From JAGXLC01 sp964461045 (lineage in GTDB: Bacteria > Bacteroidota > Bacteroidia > Bacteroidales > UBA12077), in contig CAYWSJ010000129.1 in NCBI GenBank assembly GCA_964461045.1, forward strand, positions 1-7,308: a stretch of 7,308 bases of DNA. The letters run 5' to 3'. The notes beneath the pieces are model-generated. The model worked only from the letters and a program-made list of their open reading frames with translations, made no database searches and was not told where the DNA came from. The translations under genes and the position numbers were made by a program. Of the stretch, positions 1-5,077 are shown piece after piece; position 1 is the first letter of the stretch; the number at the start of each line of letters is the position of its first letter.

Positions 1-2
1 AT

Positions 3-74
3 AAGGAACTTGATCCTCCAAAGAAGATCAAATCTATAGAAGATATAAACAAAGCCGGATACGTTGGGTTCTAA
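3..74 (+). CDS. 3' end of an unidentified plus-strand gene (partial)
   Basis: Reading from base 3 there is an open frame of 23 codons ending in TAA at 72-74. It encodes a lysine- and proline-containing tail that ends SIEDINKAGYVGF. The other two forward frames stop early or give no plausible peptide. The frame runs straight into a strong hairpin terminator 45 bp downstream, which fits a genuine gene end. The gene converges on the minus-strand gene that ends at 165. Too little is visible to assign a family; the tail has no signal peptide or membrane character and could belong to a cytoplasmic enzyme. The call rests on the frame and the terminator context only. Confidence 0.6.
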   Translation, partial: KELDPPKKIKSIEDINKAGYVGF

Positions 75-118
75 TACGGAGGCTACGGCACAATTTTATT
101 TCAAAGTTTCTATCGTAA

Positions 119-148
119 AAAAAGCTGTCGAAAAATCGACAGCTTTTT
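119..148. terminator. Bidirectional intrinsic terminator
   Basis: This is a perfect 13-bp inverted repeat, 119-131 pairing with 136-148, around an AAAA loop. The core is GCTGTCGA/TCGACAGC, flanked by A-runs on the left and T-runs on the right. Read on the plus strand the hairpin ends in a T-run, and read on the minus strand the A-run from 117 becomes a U tract. It lies between two convergent genes ending at 74 and 165, so it can serve both. Confidence 0.9.
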
Positions 149-164
149 GAATTATTGGTGACAA

Positions 165-863
165 TCAATTATTAATATACTTGAAAAACTGAATCATTTC
201 ATCTTCTCTTCGTAAATTAATATTGTTCTCTTTCATATAATCGAGATATTCAGATTTTTTATCTTTGAAATAGAGTTTTAAGAATTTTCTTTTTCTAAAA
301 GATTCAATTTCAAAAACTTCATCTTTAAGTTCCATTAAGTAAAGATCATCGAGTCTTTCAAAACGAGGAGGCTTATATGAATCATATCCTGTCTCAGGTG
401 GTTCAGCTTCCCTGTAAACTGTTTTCATTTTTTTAAAAAGAGGGTATTCACCTTCAACTAACTGAATCACATAGCCTTTCTTTGTTTGGCCATCTTTGTT
501 TATATACTCCTTGTATTTAAATACTTTGTTTAAATAATTGATATACTCAATATTTTTATTTGTTTTTAATAAGTAGACATCATCCCATATTTCCATTTCA
601 AACCGATCGCTTAGCATGTTATACCGCAAAGAGGCCCTTATTTTTTTCTCTTCTTTTGCATAAGATATCAGTCCTTTTTTGAATTCTTTTTCCATATATG
701 GGTTTCCCTTAATACTTTCATAATTGTAATCTTCTTTTTTATCTCTGAGGGCAGAATTCAGATACTTAATTTTTGAGACATCAATTATTTGAGCGCTTAC
801 TATCCCTGGCATAACAAAAATTGCCAGAAGCATTATTATTATTACCTTTCTTTTTGAAAACAT
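165..863 (-). CDS. Secreted protein of unknown function with GNPY and LRYN motifs
   Basis: This 232-residue protein begins with a basic n-region (SKRK), a hydrophobic stretch at residues 7-21 and a probable signal peptidase I site after VSA (residue 24), so it should be exported to the periplasm or beyond. The mature part is very rich in Lys, Glu, Tyr and Phe. It contains a KGNPYMEKEFKKG stretch (residues 52-64) followed by LRYNMLSDRFEME (79-91). This order, G-(N/S/T)-P-Y/F then LRYN...D..E, resembles a set of Bacteroidota secreted proteins of unknown function that I recall only as hypotheticals. The C-terminal third (about 185-232) alternates basic and aromatic residues and ends in a short helical-looking segment. 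The gene starts 21 bp after the S46 peptidase stop with no promoter between them, so the two are probably co-transcribed. The ATG at 861-863 has no Shine-Dalgarno, as is usual in this phylum. No enzymatic motif is visible and I assign no function. Confidence 0.85.
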   Translation of the reverse strand: MFSKRKVIIIMLLAIFVMPGIVSAQIIDVSKIKYLNSALRDKKEDYNYESIKGNPYMEKEFKKGLISYAKEEKKIRASLRYNMLSDRFEMEIWDDVYLLKTNKNIEYINYLNKVFKYKEYINKDGQTKKGYVIQLVEGEYPLFKKMKTVYREAEPPETGYDSYKPPRFERLDDLYLMELKDEVFEIESFRKRKFLKLYFKDKKSEYLDYMKENNINLRREDEMIQFFKYINN

Positions 864-884
864 ATCATTTGATTTTGGTTTAAC

Positions 885-3053
885 CTAGTTTTTAATAGTC
901 ATTTCATCAATCAGCCAGTCGACTTCCCCGTATTTATCGAGGATAAAAAGCAAGTAGCGGATATCAGTACAAACAGTTTTTTGCATTCCTTCTTCAAATT
1001 CGATATCGCCTGTCATTCCTTCCCAGTTGCTGTCAAAAGCCAGCCCTATAAGTTCTCCTTCTCCGTTCATAACCGGGCTGCCTGAATTTCCGCCTGTAAT
1101 ATCGTTGTTGGTAATAAAGCATACCCTCATTTCACCATCTACTCCATATCGGCCATAGTCTCGGTTCCTGTATAATTTTTTTAATTTTTCAGGAACGACA
1201 AATTCATAGTTGTCGGGGTCTTCTTTTTCCATTACCCCCTGCAGGGTAGTGTAATAATTATACCTGACAGCATCTTCGGGTTCATACCCCCCGACAGTTC
1301 CGTAAGTAAGCCTCATAGTAAAATTGGCATCGGGGTAGAAAGTTTTGTCCTCCTTCATTTTCATTACTCCATCGACAAATAATCTTTGTCCTTTTTGAAG
1401 TTTTGAATCAAACTGGCTTGATTGCCTGTTTAGTTCCCTGTATTTATTGAAAACTGACTGCGACAATTTATATACCGGATCATTTTTAAGCTTTTCATTA
1501 TCCGGATCTTCAAGAAAATCCATAAACTTTTCTTTATCTGTAAATATGGATTCACTGTATAATGATTCTACATATTTTTCAACATTTCCATCGTATTTTT
1601 CAATATTATCGGCAAATACAGAAGGATAGAAATCCTCGGTGATATCCTTTTTGAACAATGAAAAAAGTGTTTTTGCTATTTCCTTATCGGTTGGTTTGTG
1701 ATAATCCCTGAAATGTTTTTTACCTGTCTCTTTAAGTTTATTTTTAGCCTTAGTTATTTCTTTTTTATTGAATAACCTTTTAAAGAAAGGCATTTCCAGT
1801 TTCTTTTTTAAATTGTTGGCATTGTTTGCAAATAGTGTAATTTCAGGACCAATCAGCATTGTTTCCAGTACATATTGTGAAGCATTTTTATATTCTTTTC
1901 GGTTTTTATAAGCTTCTCTGATTAGTTCAAGGGCTTCTCCGTATTTCTCTTCTCTTTCTTCATTTCCTGTAACCCATTCAATAAAATTCTGTTCTAATTT
2001 TTTTCTTTTTGAAACAAGATCGATTCTTTCAAATCCTTCCATCTGCCCGATAGAATATTTCCAGTAATTGCTGGTGCCTTTGTATTTTGAGGAATACATG
2101 ATTCGGAGTTCGGGGCTTTTATTCATTGTTTCTTTCATGATATCCAGTTTTTTGCCCCTTATATTAATTCGGTTGGGGTGCTCAATTATTTTCAGTTCTT
2201 TTATTCCATATGATGTCATGAAGCGATCGGTATTTCCCGGATATCCCATAATCATTGCAAAATCATCCTCTTCAACACCTTCCAGTGAAACCGGTAAATG
2301 ATGTTTCGGCTGATAGGGTATATTTTCTTCGGAATATTCTGCAGGCTTACCGTCAGGAGACATGTATACCCTGAACATTGAAAAATCTGCTTTATGGCGT
2401 GGCCACATCCAGTTGTCTGTAAGACTTCCAAAATCTCCTATTGATGTTGGAGGCGAAGCTACCAGCCGAACATCTTTGAAAGTTTCATACACCATCAAAT
2501 AAAATTCGTTTCCGCTATAGAACGGGCGAACGCTTGCGTCGTAGTGATTTCCTTCTTCAGCTTGTTTTATAAGCTTATTGCTGATTTCTCTAATTTTGGC
2601 GCTTCGTTCCTGTTCTGTCATTTCAGGAGTAAGCTGAGAGTTGATTTTGTTAGTTACGTCCTTTATTCTTTTTAAAAACTTAACGGAAAGACCGGGGTTG
2701 GGGAGTTCTTCATCCATTGATTTTGCCCAGAATCCATTTTTTAAATAATCGTTCTCAACCGTTGAATGAGATTGTATCTGGCCGTATCCGCAATGCATAT
2801 TGGTGAGCAATAGTCCTTTATCGGAAATAATTTCTCCTGTACATCCTCCTCCAAAAACAACGATGGCATCTTTCAGGCTTGATTGGTTAATGTTGTATAT
2901 ATCTTCCGGGCTCAGTTTAAGTCCCATTTCATTTAATTTACCGTAATTAAGTTTATTAAGTAAATTAACCATCCACATTCCTTCGTCTGATCTGAGAGAT
3001 TTAGGTAATATAAAAGCAACAATGAGGAGTAATGTAATTATTTGTTTTTTCAT
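885..3053 (-). CDS. S46-family dipeptidyl-peptidase, DPP11-like (Ser-type S1 site)
   Basis: This 722-residue exported serine exopeptidase matches the usual S46 length of about 700-725. A signal peptide covers roughly residues 1-22, and the mature start DEGMW is typical. The chymotrypsin-like catalytic residues are recognisable: His87 in LLTNMHCGYG, Asp223 in WPRHKADFSMFRVY and Ser657 in GGNSGSP. Asn214-Trp215 and Asp674 fall where the family binds the free amino terminus of the substrate. The charged, helix-rich middle (about 300-560) is the insert that caps the active site and makes the enzyme release dipeptides. The specificity position sits in FDSNWE: here it is Ser675, where DPP7 enzymes have Gly and DPP11 enzymes have Arg or Ser. 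That predicts cleavage after Asp/Glu at the second position, but this is inference. Two deviations from the common family text are Met86 where most members have His (NHHC) and Lys-Ala where Thr-Gly usually precedes the catalytic Asp. The likely role is periplasmic oligopeptide breakdown. It is the first gene of a two-gene unit read from the promoter at 3099-3131. Confidence 0.95.
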   Translation of the reverse strand: MKKQIITLLLIVAFILPKSLRSDEGMWMVNLLNKLNYGKLNEMGLKLSPEDIYNINQSSLKDAIVVFGGGCTGEIISDKGLLLTNMHCGYGQIQSHSTVENDYLKNGFWAKSMDEELPNPGLSVKFLKRIKDVTNKINSQLTPEMTEQERSAKIREISNKLIKQAEEGNHYDASVRPFYSGNEFYLMVYETFKDVRLVASPPTSIGDFGSLTDNWMWPRHKADFSMFRVYMSPDGKPAEYSEENIPYQPKHHLPVSLEGVEEDDFAMIMGYPGNTDRFMTSYGIKELKIIEHPNRINIRGKKLDIMKETMNKSPELRIMYSSKYKGTSNYWKYSIGQMEGFERIDLVSKRKKLEQNFIEWVTGNEEREEKYGEALELIREAYKNRKEYKNASQYVLETMLIGPEITLFANNANNLKKKLEMPFFKRLFNKKEITKAKNKLKETGKKHFRDYHKPTDKEIAKTLFSLFKKDITEDFYPSVFADNIEKYDGNVEKYVESLYSESIFTDKEKFMDFLEDPDNEKLKNDPVYKLSQSVFNKYRELNRQSSQFDSKLQKGQRLFVDGVMKMKEDKTFYPDANFTMRLTYGTVGGYEPEDAVRYNYYTTLQGVMEKEDPDNYEFVVPEKLKKLYRNRDYGRYGVDGEMRVCFITNNDITGGNSGSPVMNGEGELIGLAFDSNWEGMTGDIEFEEGMQKTVCTDIRYLLFILDKYGEVDWLIDEMTIKN

Positions 3054-3098
3054 GATTTAGTTATTTTTTTAATTTAATATTTATTATTAGGACTTACT

Positions 3099-3131
3099 CA
3101 AAGTTAATAATGTTTAAGTGAAATATTGAAA
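3099..3131 (-). promoter_or_regulatory. Bacteroidota-type promoter for the S46 unit
   Basis: On the minus strand there is an exact TAnnTTTG -7 box, TAACTTTG (3106-3099), with TTTC (3131-3128) 21 bp upstream in place of the TTTG -33 box (one mismatch). Transcription should start near 3092-3095, giving a leader of about 40 A/T-rich nucleotides before the ATG at 3053. Box and spacing match the Bacteroidota housekeeping sigma consensus. The start site itself is inferred. Confidence 0.6.
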
Positions 3132-3205
3132 GTTTTTTATAATTTTGAATATCATCGTTTAAGTATAACGGATGTTTTTTAAAAGAAGTATTATATTATT
3201 TATTG

Positions 3206-3239
3206 TTTAACGACAGACTTTTCAAAATATTTAGATTTG
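3206..3239 (+). promoter_or_regulatory. Bacteroidota-type promoter for the small membrane protein
   Basis: An exact TAnnTTTG box, TAGATTTG, lies at 3232-3239. A weak -33 element, TTTA at 3206-3209, lies 22 bp upstream. Initiation would fall near 3244-3247, just ahead of the ATG at 3260. Because this box lies downstream of the alternative TTG start at 3203, it argues that translation begins at 3260. Confidence 0.5.
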
Positions 3240-3259
3240 CGGATTTAAAAAAGAGAAAA

Positions 3260-3418
3260 ATGAAATTAAAAATTACCAAAAGAGATGTCTTTGCTTTTAT
3301 CCTGGGAATTATTTTTACCTTTTTCCTGGATTTAATTTTTAACTGGAGTGAACATATTGAAGCTTTTAAAGCAGGACTGAGAGGAGAGCCTTACAGCCAG
3401 GTTGAGAATATCAGGTGA
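3260..3418 (+). CDS. Small single-pass membrane protein, unknown function
   Basis: This encodes a 52-residue protein. The basic start KLKITKRD is followed by one hydrophobic helix (about residues 10-27, FAFILGIIFTFFLDLIFN) and a soluble tail with NWSEHIEAFKAGLRGEPY. Tiny proteins with this pattern, a basic N-terminus, a single helix and an NW.EH..AF..G tail, are familiar in Bacteroidota as hypotheticals; I know of no function. The positive-inside rule predicts a cytoplasmic N-terminus and a periplasmic tail. The frame stays open upstream to a TTG at 3203, adding 19 residues (71 total). I prefer the ATG at 3260 because it is preceded by an A-rich leader, the residues before it look unlike a membrane-protein start, and the best -7 box (3232-3239) lies inside the longer version. 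It stands alone between divergent promoters and a terminator 20 bp after its TGA, so it is probably monocistronic. Confidence 0.72.
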   Translation: MKLKITKRDVFAFILGIIFTFFLDLIFNWSEHIEAFKAGLRGEPYSQVENIR

Positions 3419-3438
3419 TTAATGTAAGGAGGAAACAG

Positions 3439-3471
3439 AGGCACCAGTTCTGTTATTACCTGGTGCCTTTT
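3439..3471 (+). terminator. Intrinsic terminator after the small membrane protein gene
   Basis: A 9-bp perfect stem, AGGCACCAG at 3439-3447 pairing with 3460-3468, has a 12-nt loop and runs into TTTT at 3468-3471. It is placed to end the small plus-strand gene. The minus strand lacks a comparable U tract, but the same stem could still weakly stop the convergent gene that ends at 3479. Confidence 0.8.
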
Positions 3472-3478
3472 GTATGTG

Positions 3479-3931
3479 TTATTGGTGTCTGTGATATATT
3501 TTGCTTACAATACGCCAACCCTCTTCGAATTTGTAAAGCTGGAGATAATCAGTAAACAGTTTTTTATCTTTCTGATACAGCTCAATTTTTGCCATGGCAG
3601 CGTTACCTGTTATATCAATTGATTTGTACTTACAGGTTATTTTTTCTTCTTCAGGTCTTCCTTCGGGGTGCTTTTTCTTTCTTGCTTCTACACTGTTCAC
3701 CCAGCTATAGATAGGAAATTTGGTTAGTGCATTATTTCGAACCCCCAGCAGATTAAATCCCGGGTGAAAGCCTGCTTCAATTTCATCTATAGTGCTCACA
3801 TAATTTTGTAAACCATCTACATAAGCTGTTTGAATGACCTGTTTAATATTTTCTTTTTCTTCTGCCTGCTCCTGGGCATTTGCAGTAAATACTACAATTG
3901 TAAGTGCCAATAATAAAGTTAAATTTTTCAT
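3479..3931 (-). CDS. Secreted lumazine-binding-like (NTF2-fold) protein
   Basis: This 150-residue protein has a clear signal peptide: MKNLTLLLALTIVVFTANA with cleavage after Ala19. The mature part follows the NTF2-like pattern of the family Pfam calls putative lumazine-binding (Lumazine_bd_2). An N-terminal helix ENIKQVIQTAYVDGLQN leads to FHPGFNLLGV (residues 55-64) and PIYSWVNSVEAR. The alternating strands that follow include the paired segments AAMAKIELYQKDKKLFTDYLQLYKFEEGWRIVSKIYH. The length is normal for the family. The name comes from distant similarity; real lumazine binding is not established and most such proteins have no known ligand. It starts 26 bp after the zinc peptidase stop with no promoter box between, so it is probably the last gene of the permease-peptidase unit. 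The start is supported by the signal peptide it creates. The family call is firm at fold level only. Confidence 0.85.
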   Translation of the reverse strand: MKNLTLLLALTIVVFTANAQEQAEEKENIKQVIQTAYVDGLQNYVSTIDEIEAGFHPGFNLLGVRNNALTKFPIYSWVNSVEARKKKHPEGRPEEEKITCKYKSIDITGNAAMAKIELYQKDKKLFTDYLQLYKFEEGWRIVSKIYHRHQ

Positions 3932-3957
3932 AGTTTAATTGTTTGGTTTATAATATT

Positions 3958-5061
3958 TTAACTATTTATAAGATCTTTTAATTTATCAGGAATTGGGGGC
4001 AATTCATAATTTTCAGCCTGTATCTTTTGATAACTAAAGATAAAAAAAACAGGCCCATTTTTTATACATTCTTTTAATTTTTTTATTCCCAATTGTTGTT
4101 CAATATGAAAAGCCATAAACATTGGTGGAATACAAGTATATTTTTCCCAGTACTTTCCATAGGTTCCTTTAAGTATGCGTTTTTTTCTTTTTTCAGGATC
4201 AATATCGGGGTTAAACATAGAATCTGCCTGGTTTGATAAAATTTTGAAAGCTTCTTTTTCTTTATCTCTTAAATTTTGGATTTTATGATAGTTTTTAGTC
4301 AGGTTTTCTTTTTCTGCAATATAGTGTGCCATACCTTCATTTAGCATAAGCTTTAAGGTTGCATAACTCAGCTTATCCATTTGTGGAGATTCCCATGTTT
4401 CTTTGTTGTAACCTGAGAAAATGGCATGAAAGAGTTCATGAGCCATTACATCCTGAAGTGTTTTTATTTGTTGATCGAGAGAACTCCCATAGTTTTTATG
4501 TGCCAGTGTTAAGTTAAAAAGCATTGCGGGTTTTCCAGTATCGGCAACCAGGTAACGATCTCCTTTCTTTATGTAATGAAAAGTCATAGCATCACCCCAC
4601 TTCCAGCCGGTGAGGGTAAAAAACACATCAAAATTTTCAGATGGGGCATAATGATCCGGGAAGTACATGATAGCTCTTTGATATGCTTTACCTGACAGAT
4701 CAGAATTTTTTACAACAGAAAGTGTTTGTTTTAAATCATTACGGTTTTTGAAGACTTCGTTGAGCAAATATTGATTGTCATGAATACTGTCTTTTTCTGC
4801 AAATTCAGTTAAAGCCTGATTAAAAGCAATTGCCTTTTTATTCTGCCGCAACATAAGCTGCTCCATGATTTGCGATCCAGGCAATTTTGTTATTCTGTCA
4901 ATTTCAGAAATGGATTTGTTCTGATTTATCCAGTTTAATAATGCATCAGCAGATTTAGTATGAAAAGTTGTTTTGGGCTGTGCTTTAGTAAAACCTGAAC
5001 TTGACAAAATAAACAGAACAACCAGGACAAATATTTTTTTTAACATGGATAGATTTTTCAT
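3958..5061 (-). CDS. Secreted putative zinc metallopeptidase (HExxH, DUF5700-like)
   Basis: This 367-residue protein has an N-terminal signal: a basic start, a hydrophobic run at about residues 10-22 and probable cleavage after TKA (residue 27). The catalytic core is the zinc motif HELFH (His208, Glu209, His212) in VMAHELFHAIF. Thirty residues after His212 comes NEGMAHYIAE, where Glu242 is the expected third zinc ligand, giving a gluzincin arrangement. A conserved-looking C-terminal block, GTYGKYWEKY followed by PPMFMAFHIEQQLG (about 299-325), resembles the region after the active site in a Bacteroidota family I recall as DUF5700 (putative zinc-dependent peptidase). The domain name is from memory; the zinc site is seen directly. 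Substrates are unknown. The start at 5061 and a second Met at residue 6 (5046) both leave a usable signal peptide; the first is chosen by default. It lies 16 bp after the permease stop and is probably co-transcribed with it. All expected zinc ligands are present, so it should be active. Confidence 0.85.
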   Translation of the reverse strand: MKNLSMLKKIFVLVVLFILSSSGFTKAQPKTTFHTKSADALLNWINQNKSISEIDRITKLPGSQIMEQLMLRQNKKAIAFNQALTEFAEKDSIHDNQYLLNEVFKNRNDLKQTLSVVKNSDLSGKAYQRAIMYFPDHYAPSENFDVFFTLTGWKWGDAMTFHYIKKGDRYLVADTGKPAMLFNLTLAHKNYGSSLDQQIKTLQDVMAHELFHAIFSGYNKETWESPQMDKLSYATLKLMLNEGMAHYIAEKENLTKNYHKIQNLRDKEKEAFKILSNQADSMFNPDIDPEKRKKRILKGTYGKYWEKYTCIPPMFMAFHIEQQLGIKKLKECIKNGPVFFIFSYQKIQAENYELPPIPDKLKDLINS

Positions 5062-5077
5062 AGTGATTTAAGATTAT

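Noticed and set aside
75..118. Possible extra gene or small RNA between the left-edge gene and the hairpin
   Set aside because: Only 44 bp, with no open frame or promoter box; it is best read as the 3' untranslated end of the left-edge gene leading into the terminator.
1447..1629. Plus-strand open frame of 60 codons
   Set aside because: It lies wholly inside the S46 gene on the opposite strand; the serine-rich product has no recognisable features and there is no promoter or leader of its own.
2068..2301. Plus-strand open frame of 77 codons with hydrophobic stretches
   Set aside because: Antisense to a conserved part of the S46 gene; the hydrophobic look comes from complementing Lys/Glu-rich codons.
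3203..3259. TTG start giving a 71-residue version of the small membrane protein
   Set aside because: The segment contains the best -7 promoter box and precedes an ATG with an A-rich leader, so it is more likely 5' untranscribed DNA.
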